Assembly: GCF_013179735.1 (NCBI RefSeq)
Contig: NZ_JABMEG010000001.1
Location: 3,100,001-3,164,000 of the forward strand
Direction: 5' to 3'
Source: Permianibacter fluminis
GTDB lineage: Bacteria > Pseudomonadota > Gammaproteobacteria > Enterobacterales > Permianibacteraceae
Length of the DNA: 64,000 bases
The notes beneath the pieces are model-generated. The model worked only from the letters and a program-made list of their open reading frames with translations. It was not told where the DNA came from and ran no database searches. Shown here one piece after another: positions 33,937 through 41,425 of this stretch. The position numbers and the translations under genes are program-made. Numbering within the stretch: the stretch's first letter is position 1; every line of letters starts with the position of its first letter.

Positions 33937-35232
33937 TTACCGGATTTGGATGATGGTTTGGGTAATGGCGTTGTTGGTTTCGATCGAACGGGCATTGGCC
34001 TGGAAGTTGCGCTGCGCCGTGATCAAGTCAACCAGCTCACGGGTCAAATCAACGTTCGAGTTTTCCAGCGCGCCAGAGCGGACAAAACCAAAACTCGCGG
34101 TACCGGCTTCACCGGCCAGTGCTGCGCCGGAATCCAGCGTCTCGGCCCAGTTGGTGTTGCCGAGTTGCTGCAAGCCCTGCGAATTCGGGAATCGCGCCAA
34201 GGCAATCTTGCCGAGCGCGATGGCCTGACCGTTGGAGAAATTCGCGCGGACCACACCGTCGTCAGCGATATCGATGCCGGTCAAACGTCCAACACCAAAG
34301 CCGTTCTGGCTCAGCGTGCTGACAATAAAGCCAGAGGCAAATTGGGTAGGATTGTTGTTGCCGAAATCCAGCGTCAATGTCTGCGCCGGATCGGCGCCGT
34401 TGGTAAAGCCAAGTGCGGCGGTGGTGAACTCGCCGGGCGGTATCGTCGCCGGCACCGAGCTTTGCAACACCCCGGTATTGTCGAAGGTCAGTCGGCCAAA
34501 CAACTGGCCACCGGCACCGGCAGTACCGCCGGTGATATCAACCGGATTGCCGTCGACGTAGTAATAAGTCGCCCAGGAATTTGGCACCGCCGCATCCTTG
34601 ACGAAATAGAAGGTTCCAATATGGGTCTGACCCAGCGAGTCGAAGAACGAAATCGATGTCGACGAGCTGTACGTTGTCGGCTGGGTCGGGTCAAACAGCG
34701 CGACGTTCAGGTTGCTCGCCGATGCCGACAGGTTCGCACCGATTTCAATTTCCGTTGTATTGGCCGGTGTCCCTGCCGTTTGCGGCAACTGGATCGGCAC
34801 CGTACTGGAAAGCGACGTAGAGGTGACCGTGCCATTCGGGTTAACCGGAAACGCCTGCAGCACCTGGCCGGTGGCATTGACGACGTTACCCACGTCATCG
34901 ACACCGAAAGCGCCGGCCCGGGTATAGACACGCTCTACGCTGCCAACATTGGGTGCCAGGACAAAAAAGCCTTCGCCACTGACCGCCAGATCCAGGGTGT
35001 TCTGGGTGAAGTTCAGATTGCCCTGATTGAACTGCTGCGCCACCGCCGTCAGCAGCACGCCGGCGCCGATTGAAGTGCGGACGCTGCCGAACGGCGACAG
35101 CGCATAGATGTCAGCAAACTCGGCGCGCGACTCTTTGAAGCCGGTCGTGTTGACGTTGGCAATGTTGTTCGAGGTAACGGCCAGATCCGATTGCGCGGCA
35201 TTGAGACCACTGAGTGCGGTATTGAATGACAT
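33937..35232 (-). CDS. flgE: Flagellar hook protein FlgE
   Basis: FlgE polymerises into the hook. The product is 431 aa, in the normal range. It starts MSFNTALSGLNAAQSDLAVT, carries NNIANVNTTGFKESRAEFAD, and ends with the hook D0 helix (LVDLITAQRNFQANARSIET). The ribosome site is GAGGAGAGC. It lies downstream of flgD, which supplies the hook cap used during its assembly. Confidence 0.96.
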   Translation of the reverse strand: MSFNTALSGLNAAQSDLAVTSNNIANVNTTGFKESRAEFADIYALSPFGSVRTSIGAGVLLTAVAQQFNQGNLNFTQNTLDLAVSGEGFFVLAPNVGSVERVYTRAGAFGVDDVGNVVNATGQVLQAFPVNPNGTVTSTSLSSTVPIQLPQTAGTPANTTEIEIGANLSASASNLNVALFDPTQPTTYSSSTSISFFDSLGQTHIGTFYFVKDAAVPNSWATYYYVDGNPVDITGGTAGAGGQLFGRLTFDNTGVLQSSVPATIPPGEFTTAALGFTNGADPAQTLTLDFGNNNPTQFASGFIVSTLSQNGFGVGRLTGIDIADDGVVRANFSNGQAIALGKIALARFPNSQGLQQLGNTNWAETLDSGAALAGEAGTASFGFVRSGALENSNVDLTRELVDLITAQRNFQANARSIETNNAITQTIIQIR

Positions 35233-35277
35233 GGACTGCTCTCCTCTAGACCGTAAACGTGTGCTGAGCGCGTCGGC

Positions 35278-35955
35278 TCAACCACCGATTTCTTTCACAT
35301 CCGACAGCGGCACCGAACCCAGCCCGGCCAGATTCAGCACAATGCCGCCGGTGCTGCTGCTCATGTTGACGCTGGTAACCAAGGCCCGGGTCTGGACGGC
35401 CAGTTGCTCTGTGCGGTTGCCGACACTGGCAAACACCGACACTTTGTATTTGCCGGCCGGCAAACGATTGCCGCTGGCATCCTGACCGTTCCACCACAGA
35501 TCAATCTTGCCGGCCGCCTTCGGCCCCATCTCTTCGCTGTAGACCAGCTGACCGTTTTCATCCGTCACCTGCATCTGCACGCGATAGGCATTGGCACTCA
35601 GATTGGTGGTGCCACTCATGCCGCCGTCGCTGAACAGATATGCCGTGTCATTCGGCACCAGCACTGTCCGACCCACCATCGACGAGGCTTGCAGCGCCTG
35701 ATTGGAAGTCAGCGAGCTGGCCAGATCATTGACACTGGTCAGCAGCTGCTGCTGGCTGTCGAGGCTGGAAAACTGCGCCATTTGCGCAATGAATTCGGTG
35801 TTTTCCAGCGGTTTGAACGGATCCTGGTATTGCAGCTGCGTGGTCAACAGCGCCAGAAAATCTTCCTGGCCCAACTGCTTTTTGTCGTTCTCGGTTGACT
35901 GGGTACGTGTCAGGCCAAGGCCGGAATAAATATCTGTTGCGCTGCTGACCGTCAT
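35278..35955 (-). CDS. flgD: Hook cap / scaffolding protein FlgD
   Basis: FlgD is the cap under which hook subunits assemble. From ATG 35955, with AGGAG 8 nt upstream, the product is 225 aa. It has the conserved N-terminal block (LGQEDFLALLTTQLQYQDPF, then TEFIAQMAQFSSLDSQQQLL) and a C-terminal tudor/FNIII-like part (KIDLWWNGQDASGNRLPAGK). The in-frame ATG at 35982 is less likely. Confidence 0.94.
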   Translation of the reverse strand: MTVSSATDIYSGLGLTRTQSTENDKKQLGQEDFLALLTTQLQYQDPFKPLENTEFIAQMAQFSSLDSQQQLLTSVNDLASSLTSNQALQASSMVGRTVLVPNDTAYLFSDGGMSGTTNLSANAYRVQMQVTDENGQLVYSEEMGPKAAGKIDLWWNGQDASGNRLPAGKYKVSVFASVGNRTEQLAVQTRALVTSVNMSSSTGGIVLNLAGLGSVPLSDVKEIGG

Positions 35956-36027
35956 GGCTGACGCTCCTGAAATGAATGACACTTCACTTCAAACTTCGAC
36001 CAAGCGGCTTTCATTTGCCGCTGCTGC

Positions 36028-36441
36028 TTACTGACCGAGTTGCAAAGTACGGGCCAGCATCTGCTTGGCGGTGTTGGCGACCTGAACATTGGTCTGATAA
36101 GCCCGCGACGCCGAGATCATGTCGGCCATCTCTTCCACCAGATTCACGTTTGGTTGAAAGATGTAGCCGTCGGCATTGGCCAGCGGATGATCGGGTTGAT
36201 ACAGCGGCCGCACCGGCGCACTGCTCTCGACAATGCCCTTGACCTGAACACCGGCGACGCCGTCGGCATTCAAGGCCTGCTGAATGGCGGAAAACACCGG
36301 ATGCCGCGCTTTGTAGGTCTGGTTGATGCTGCTGGAAATGCTGTCAGCGTTGGCCAGATTGGAAGCCGTGGTATTGAGCCGAACCGACTGCGCCGACATC
36401 GCGCTGCCGGCAATATCCATCACATTGTTCAGATCCATCAT
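36028..36441 (-). CDS. flgC: Proximal rod protein FlgC
   Basis: FlgC is a proximal rod protein of 137 aa. It begins MMDLNNVMDIAGSAMSAQSV, has NTTASNLANADSISSSINQT and the C-terminal helix NLVEEMADMISASRAYQTNV. Its first ATG overlaps the flgB stop (ATGA), so the two are translationally coupled. Confidence 0.95.
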   Translation of the reverse strand: MMDLNNVMDIAGSAMSAQSVRLNTTASNLANADSISSSINQTYKARHPVFSAIQQALNADGVAGVQVKGIVESSAPVRPLYQPDHPLANADGYIFQPNVNLVEEMADMISASRAYQTNVQVANTAKQMLARTLQLGQ

Positions 36442-36839
36442 TCACCTCGAATCGCGGTTAACAGCGTCCGAATCTTGCCGTTCAGGAAGGTCAAACTGGT
36501 TTGATACTGGATGGCGTTTTGGGCGAACGCCGCCTGCTCGACGTTGGCATCGACGGTGTTGCCATCGCCGGTATCCGGTTGCATCGGCACCCGGTATTGC
36601 TGTTCGGTGCTCAGGTAACGGCTGTTGCCGCTGAAATGCCGTTCATCGGTGCGCGTCAAGCCCGGCGACGTCGCCCCGTGCATGGCGTTCTGCAGCGCCT
36701 GGCGGAAGTCGATGTCACGCGCCTTGTAGCCGGGCGTGTCGGCATTGGCGATATTGTTGGCGAGCGTGGCTGAGCGTTTGGATTGCACATCCAGCGCTTG
36801 CTCGTGTATGCCAAAGGCCTGATTGAAGTTGATGCTCAT
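36438..36839 (-). CDS. flgB: Proximal rod protein FlgB
   Basis: FlgB is the first rod subunit on the FliE-MS ring. From ATG 36839 the product is 133 aa, with the typical start MSINFNQAFGIHEQALDVQS and NNIANADTPGYKARDIDFRQ. An upstream in-frame start at 36893 would overlap the sigma-54 box and is rejected. GAGG lies 8 nt before the chosen ATG. It heads the flgBCDE-FGHIJ run. Confidence 0.95.
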   Translation of the reverse strand: MSINFNQAFGIHEQALDVQSKRSATLANNIANADTPGYKARDIDFRQALQNAMHGATSPGLTRTDERHFSGNSRYLSTEQQYRVPMQPDTGDGNTVDANVEQAAFAQNAIQYQTSLTFLNGKIRTLLTAIRGE

Positions 36840-36881
36840 GGCGCTCGCCTCACCTGCCGCCGTTTCACTCAGGCATGCAGT

Positions 36882-36897
36882 CGCAACTTCCATGCCA
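36882..36897 (-). promoter_or_regulatory. Sigma-54 promoter of flgBCDE
   Basis: On the minus strand TGGCATGGAAGTTGCG has GG and GC 10 nt apart and good -24 and -12 boxes. Transcription would start near 36871, about 32 nt before the flgB ATG. This is the expected RpoN/FleR-controlled promoter for hook-basal body genes. Confidence 0.82.
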
Positions 36898-37192
36898 GAG
36901 AATCAGACGGCATTTTTGACGCCGAGCCTTGATGGTTTGAGCCCGATCAGACTGCCGCTGGGGACCGCTTGCGCGCGCTGGTAGCGTTTTATGGTGACCG
37001 GTAGATTCAAAGCCGGAATCATCCGGAACACACGATGCAAGCTGGCACTTGCCACAGCGGCAAAGACTTGCCGCCCCGGTTCCGGAAGTGCAGGTCAGAT
37101 CTAATGCGGGCACAGATCAGCAGCGCCCGGCAGCTGCACGCCGGACCACTGTTATAAATGGGGCGATGAAGGGAGTAATGAAGCGGAGACGT
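36898..37192. other. Intergenic region between cheR and flgB
   Basis: With the promoter just described, the gap spans about 350 bp. Apart from the sigma-54 box it holds GC-rich inverted repeats (for example GGCACTTGCC and GGCAAAGACTTGCC near 37042-37073). Enhancer sites for FleR or FleQ would be expected here, but none can be pinned down by eye. No gene is supported. Confidence 0.6.
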
Positions 37193-38035
37193 TTACTTCA
37201 GGCGATACATGATGCCGGGGCTGCAGCGGATCATTTCAAACCGCTCGGACAACTCGCCGAGCGACTCGGAGCCGCCGAGGAACAAAATGCCGCCCTTTTT
37301 CAACCGGGCAGTCAAGGCGGCCAATACCTGCTGCTTTACCTGCGGGGAAAAGTAGATCAAGACATTGCGGCAGAAAATCACGTCGAACGGGCCGACCGAG
37401 TACGGCATGCTGAGCAGGTTCATTGATTGGAAACTGATGGCAGTTTTCAGCGCTGCCTTGACTTGCCAGCGGCCACCGGGCAACTCATCAAAGAACTTCT
37501 TCTTGCGTTCCGGCGACAATCCGCGCGCCACCGCCAGACTGTCGTAAGCGCCTTCCTTGGCGGCCTGCAGCATCTGGGCAGAAATGTCGGTTGCAACGAT
37601 ACGCACACCAGGAAACAACCGCGACTTCGGCTCGGCGCGATACTCTTCGGCCGTCATCGCAATGGAATAGGGTTCCTGACCACTGGAACAGGCCGCACAC
37701 CAGATCGACAACTGGCCGGGACCGGGATGATTCGGGAAGATGTCCTTGCGCAGGACATCAAACGGATAGGCATCGCGAAACCACATGGTCTCGTTGGTGG
37801 TCATCGCATCGATGACTTGCTGCAACAGCCCCATCGGCTGCGAGCGCTGCAGGCGGTCAACCAGCTCCGACAAGGTCGTCAACTGATGCTCGCGCATCAG
37901 CTGACTGAGCCGACTGGTCACTAGATACTGCTTGCTGTCGCCGAGGACAATGCCACTGCGTTGTTGCAATAGCTCACAGAAGCGCAAATAGCCCTGTTGT
38001 TCGCGATCGCTGCTAATCCCGCTGGTTACCGCCAC
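37193..38035 (-). CDS. cheR: Chemotaxis protein methyltransferase CheR
   Basis: CheR uses SAM to methylate glutamates of chemoreceptors. The 280-aa protein starts at a GTG (GGAG 8 nt upstream). It has the N-terminal helical domain (SRLSQLMREHQLTTLSELVD), the SAM loop IWCAACSSGQEPYSIAMTAE and the region FDVIFCRNVLIYFSPQVKQQ. It lies 18 bp after cheV; the cheV-cheR pair in front of flgB is typical of polar flagellates. Confidence 0.95.
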   Translation of the reverse strand: MAVTSGISSDREQQGYLRFCELLQQRSGIVLGDSKQYLVTSRLSQLMREHQLTTLSELVDRLQRSQPMGLLQQVIDAMTTNETMWFRDAYPFDVLRKDIFPNHPGPGQLSIWCAACSSGQEPYSIAMTAEEYRAEPKSRLFPGVRIVATDISAQMLQAAKEGAYDSLAVARGLSPERKKKFFDELPGGRWQVKAALKTAISFQSMNLLSMPYSVGPFDVIFCRNVLIYFSPQVKQQVLAALTARLKKGGILFLGGSESLGELSERFEMIRCSPGIMYRLK

Positions 38036-38053
38036 TGCGGAGTCTCCGCCCCG

Positions 38054-38986
38054 TTAAGATTTATTGGCTGATTCGACCCGGCGCTGCACCGCGCTGGCCA
38101 GCTCATCCGGATTGAATTTCGGAATAAAATCATCCGCGCCAACTTTGGCCACCATGGCCCGGTTGAACACGCCAGACAATGACGTGTGCAACAGGATGTA
38201 CAAGTCTTTCAATGCCGGATCGCCGCGCACTTCGGCGGTCAGCGTGTAACCGTCCATCTCCGGCATTTCAATGTCGGAGATCATCATGACAAACTCGTTG
38301 GCAATGCTGAGACCTTTCGCCGCCGTGTCTTTCAGAATCTGCAGAGCTTCGGCGCCGTCTTTTGCCATCACGCAGCGATAGCCCAGCTGCTCGACCGTTT
38401 TCTTGATCTGGTTGCGCGCCACCACCGAATCGTCGGCAATCAACACCGCCCGCTCGGTCATCGACTTGTCGGAGGCCTTGTCCAGCACCGCCTGACTGAC
38501 CTGGGTCGATTGCGGCGAAATTTCCGACAGGATTTTTTCGACGTCGATAATTTCAACGAGCTGCTTGTCGATCTCGGTTACCGCGGTCAAATAGGTATTG
38601 CTGCCGGAACCTTTCGGCGGCGGATGCATATCCGACCAATTGGTATTGATGATGCGTTCAACCGAACTGACCAGAAAGCCCTGCACCGCCCGGTTGTATT
38701 CGGCAATGATGATGAAACTGCCTTCCAGATTGGCCAGCGGCGGCCCACCGATAGCCATGCTCATGTCGATGACGGAAATGGTATTGCCGCGAATATGGGC
38801 AACACCGCGCACCACCGGATGCCGATGCGGCAACTGGGTCAGCGACGGGCATTGCAACACTTCCCGCACCTTGAACACGTTGATGCCGTAACGCTGTTTG
38901 CCGCCCAATCGAAACAGCAGCAATTCCAGACGGTTTTGTCCGACCATCTGGGTGCGCTGGTTAACGGTGTCCAATATGCCAGCCAT
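38054..38986 (-). CDS. cheV: Chemotaxis coupling protein CheV (CheW-REC)
   Basis: CheV is a CheW-like coupling protein with its own receiver domain, helping to adapt the chemoreceptor-CheA array. From ATG 38986 the product is 310 aa: a CheW domain (about 10-165; LLLFRLGGKQRYGINVFKVR, VRGVAHIRGNTISVIDM) and a receiver (about 180-305; VLIADDSVVARNQIKK, phospho-Asp in MMISDIEMPEMDGYTL). The in-frame start at 39037 adds residues without homology. It diverges from flgA. Confidence 0.95.
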   Translation of the reverse strand: MAGILDTVNQRTQMVGQNRLELLLFRLGGKQRYGINVFKVREVLQCPSLTQLPHRHPVVRGVAHIRGNTISVIDMSMAIGGPPLANLEGSFIIIAEYNRAVQGFLVSSVERIINTNWSDMHPPPKGSGSNTYLTAVTEIDKQLVEIIDVEKILSEISPQSTQVSQAVLDKASDKSMTERAVLIADDSVVARNQIKKTVEQLGYRCVMAKDGAEALQILKDTAAKGLSIANEFVMMISDIEMPEMDGYTLTAEVRGDPALKDLYILLHTSLSGVFNRAMVAKVGADDFIPKFNPDELASAVQRRVESANKS

Positions 38987-39140
38987 GACCAATATCCTCA
39001 TCTGCCCGCTCAGGGCATGAAATCTGCAGAGCAGCAACGCAATACCGGTGAGCTCTGCAACAAGGGAAACCTTCCCGGCACCGCCCAGTGGCTAAACCAA
39101 CCAACCGAAGCGTGAACCTGCCAAAGCATAGGTCAAGCCA

Positions 39141-39854
39141 ATGAAATTGCGTAATGCATTCAGTCTGCTGGCATTTCTTGTCATCTGCACGGCGCAGGCC
39201 GATGTTGCGCCGGTGCTAAAAACCTTTCCGGCCGATGTCACCAGCCTGCAGCAAACTGCCCGGCAATTTCTTGCCGGCAAGCTGCCACCGGCAACGGCCG
39301 AAGACGAACGGGAAATCACACTGGCCGAGCCTGATGCCCGGCTGCAACTGGCCGCCTGCGCCCAGCCATTGGAAGGTTTCTGGCCTGCCAATGCCCGCCA
39401 ATCCGGCAGCACGGTGGTCGGCGTCCGCTGCGTCGGCACGCCCGGCTGGCAGGTGTTCTTGCCGGTGCGGATTCAGGAATGGGTCACCGTAGTGGTGGCC
39501 AGCCGGCCGCTGCGCCCCGGCGAGCGACTGCTGGCGGCCGACCTCCAGCTCCAGCGGGTCAGCCGCGACCAGCTGCGTGGCAATCCGTATCGCGACCCGG
39601 CGGCCCTGGTCGGCTCGGTGACCCGGCAGGCCATCGCCGCCGGCCAGACCCTGAGCGACCAGCAGACCTGCCAGGTCTGCAAGGGCGACAGCGTCGACAT
39701 TTCCGCCGCGGACAGCGGCTTCAAGGTGGTGGTAAAGGGTGTGGCCGAAGGCTGGGGCAATAGCGGCGACCGTATCCCGGTACGCAACCTCGGCAGTCGC
39801 CGAACCATCCGGGCCGAAGTCGTCACGGCCGGCCAGGTTCGGGTCAGCCTGTAG
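39141..39854 (+). CDS. flgA: P-ring assembly chaperone FlgA
   Basis: FlgA is the periplasmic chaperone for FlgI. The 237-aa protein has a Sec signal (NAFSLLAFLVICTAQA) and a C-terminal SAF-type domain (RPLRPGERLLAADLQLQRVS, then VTRQAIAAGQTLSDQQTCQ and the terminal VRNLGSRRTIRAEVVTAGQV). It is divergent from cheV and precedes flgM. I could not identify a firm promoter. Confidence 0.93.
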   Translation: MKLRNAFSLLAFLVICTAQADVAPVLKTFPADVTSLQQTARQFLAGKLPPATAEDEREITLAEPDARLQLAACAQPLEGFWPANARQSGSTVVGVRCVGTPGWQVFLPVRIQEWVTVVVASRPLRPGERLLAADLQLQRVSRDQLRGNPYRDPAALVGSVTRQAIAAGQTLSDQQTCQVCKGDSVDISAADSGFKVVVKGVAEGWGNSGDRIPVRNLGSRRTIRAEVVTAGQVRVSL

Positions 39855-39984
39855 CGCGGGGCCTTGCCGGTCATGGTCGTGCTGGCCCGTAACTTGCTCG
39901 TAACTGGCTGTAGAGAGTTAATCGAGCAACCGGCCCGGTTCGGTCCGATTCGGGCAACGGCTTCAGCCAAACCCGCGTTGCCGC

Positions 39985-40011
39985 TAAAGTTTGGTCCGCC
40001 GCTGCCGATAA
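39985..40011 (+). promoter_or_regulatory. Sigma-28 promoter of flgMN
   Basis: TAAAGTTT, an 11-nt spacer and GCCGATAA: a perfect FliA consensus, about 57 bp before the flgM ATG. It places the anti-sigma factor under the sigma factor it inhibits, a standard feedback loop. Confidence 0.92.
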
Positions 40012-40068
40012 ATGGGCAGTGAGTATTGAACGGCCTCAACAGGCTGAGCTACCGACAGGCTGAAACAC

Positions 40069-40437
40069 ATGGATATCAAACAACTGGGTCTTGCCAAACC
40101 GGGTACTGCGGGCCAGCCCGCCGTCGAGGGTCGCCGCGCTGAAAAAGCCGGGACCGCCGCCGCGCCTGCTGCGGCGCCGGCCACCGTTCGCAGCACACCG
40201 GAAGTGGAAGTGTCGGCCGAGGCCAAAGCCATTGGCGCGGCGCTGAATCAGGTCGCCACCCAGCCGGAAGTCGATCAGGCCAAGGTCGCCCGCATCAAAG
40301 CCGCCATCGACGAGGGCCGTTACACCGTTTCGGCGGAACGACTGGCCGGCAAAATGATTCGCTTTGAGGAAGGCTTTGGCGAAGTGAACGGTCGTAGCGA
40401 AAGCAATCGCGGCGAAACCAGCAAGGATCAACGCTAA
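40069..40437 (+). CDS. flgM: Anti-sigma-28 factor FlgM
   Basis: FlgM binds FliA until the hook is complete and is then secreted, freeing late gene expression. The 122-aa protein has a disordered Ala/Pro-rich N-terminus (export signal region) and the conserved C-terminal sigma-binding part (VDQAKVARIKAAIDEGRYTV, then AERLAGKMIRFEEG). Its stop overlaps the flgN start (TAATG). A perfect sigma-28 promoter precedes it. Confidence 0.94.
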   Translation: MDIKQLGLAKPGTAGQPAVEGRRAEKAGTAAAPAAAPATVRSTPEVEVSAEAKAIGAALNQVATQPEVDQAKVARIKAAIDEGRYTVSAERLAGKMIRFEEGFGEVNGRSESNRGETSKDQR

Positions 40438-40922
40438 TGAGCGCCGGCATGCCGACACTTGCCGAACAATTACAGACCGCGCTCCGTCAGGAAACCGCCG
40501 TCGCCCAACGTCTCTATGAGGTGATGGCGCAGGAACAATCGGCCTTGCAGCGAATGGACAGCGCCTCGATACAGGCACTGGCGCAGGAAAAATCCCGCTT
40601 GCTCGCTGCGCTCGATCAACAACTGCTGGCCCGGCAGAAACTGGTGCCGAACCATCAGGTCGAAGGCGCCGTCGATGCCTTGATCAACACCTTTCCGGCC
40701 GCGATCGCCAATCCGCTGCAGCAGGCGGTTGATCAACTGCGCGAGCTGCTGTTTCGCTGCCACAACCAGAATGAAATCAATGGCCGCATCATCAGCGCCA
40801 GCCGGCGCAGCGTGGAGCGTTCGCTGAGCCTGATCCGCGGTCACCAACCGGATGCGGTGTTGTACACCCAAAATGGCGGCGCAACCCGGATGGGGCCCAA
40901 CCGGCGGTTTGCCTCGGCCTGA
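40437..40922 (+). CDS. flgN: FlgK/FlgL export chaperone FlgN
   Basis: FlgN escorts the junction proteins FlgK and FlgL to the export apparatus. The 161-aa product is helical and Gln/Leu-rich (LAEQLQTALRQETAVAQRLY, YEVMAQEQSALQRMDSAS, then QLRELLFRCHNQNEINGRII), which fits the FlgN family. It overlaps flgM by one base. The flgZ gene that often follows flgMN in Pseudomonas is not present here. Confidence 0.88.
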   Translation: MSAGMPTLAEQLQTALRQETAVAQRLYEVMAQEQSALQRMDSASIQALAQEKSRLLAALDQQLLARQKLVPNHQVEGAVDALINTFPAAIANPLQQAVDQLRELLFRCHNQNEINGRIISASRRSVERSLSLIRGHQPDAVLYTQNGGATRMGPNRRFASA

Positions 40923-40959
40923 GGCCTGTTCTTCAGGCTAACGCATTCACTTTCGATTC

Positions 40960-40995
40960 CAATAAAAAAGGCCGCAACAGCGGCCTTTTTTATTG
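40960..40995. terminator. Bidirectional intrinsic terminator after flgN
   Basis: AATAAAAAAGGCCGC pairs perfectly with GCGGCCTTTTTTATT around AACA. T-rich ends on both strands let it stop flgAMN from the left and the zinc-ribbon gene from the right. It marks the edge of the flagellar region. Confidence 0.9.
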
Positions 40996-41027
40996 GGTAG
41001 GCCCCATCTTTTATTGGGCAGACCCCA

Positions 41028-41366
41028 TCAGCTTTTCCGGAAAAATTTGTCCCATAACATGGCACCGCGGGCAAACACATAGAGCAGCACGGCACCGATC
41101 AGCAGCGCCTGACCGGTTGCCAGCAACATGCCGGCTTTGCTGCCGTAACCATTGCTGCCAAACCACCACATGACACCACCCACCATCAACACGATCACCG
41201 CCAGCATTTGCAGCATCTGCTGCCGGCGATAACGATCAGCGGCGCGACGCGCCAACATCCGGTCCTGTTCTTCCGGCGCGGCGTTGGCACTGAAGCCACA
41301 ATGTGGACACGACGGTGATTTATTGGACATTTTTTTGCCGCAGGACGGGCAGTTAATCAAGGCCAT
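41028..41366 (-). CDS. Zinc-ribbon membrane protein
   Basis: A 112-aa protein with an N-terminal double CxxC zinc ribbon (CPSCGKKMSNKSPSCPHCG, residues 6-24), a charged linker rich in Arg, and two predicted membrane helices (MLAVIVLMVGGVMWWF; LLATGQALLIGAVLLYVFA). Such small zinc-ribbon membrane proteins are widespread and mostly uncharacterised. It stands alone between pepN and the terminator. Confidence 0.8.
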   Translation of the reverse strand: MALINCPSCGKKMSNKSPSCPHCGFSANAAPEEQDRMLARRAADRYRRQQMLQMLAVIVLMVGGVMWWFGSNGYGSKAGMLLATGQALLIGAVLLYVFARGAMLWDKFFRKS

Positions 41367-41425
41367 TTCAGAGGTCTCTCTTGGTTCAGCTCAAATTATT
41401 CAAAAAATAAAACACAAAATTCCCG

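Noticed and set aside
37030-37080. Second sigma-54 box near cheR/flgB (TGGCAAG...TTGCA on minus).
   Set aside because: The spacer is 3 nt too long; the box at 36882-36897 has correct spacing.
38987-39140. Sigma-54 box for cheV (TTTGGCAGGTTCACGCTT on minus).
   Set aside because: GG and GC are only 9 nt apart; RpoN requires 10.
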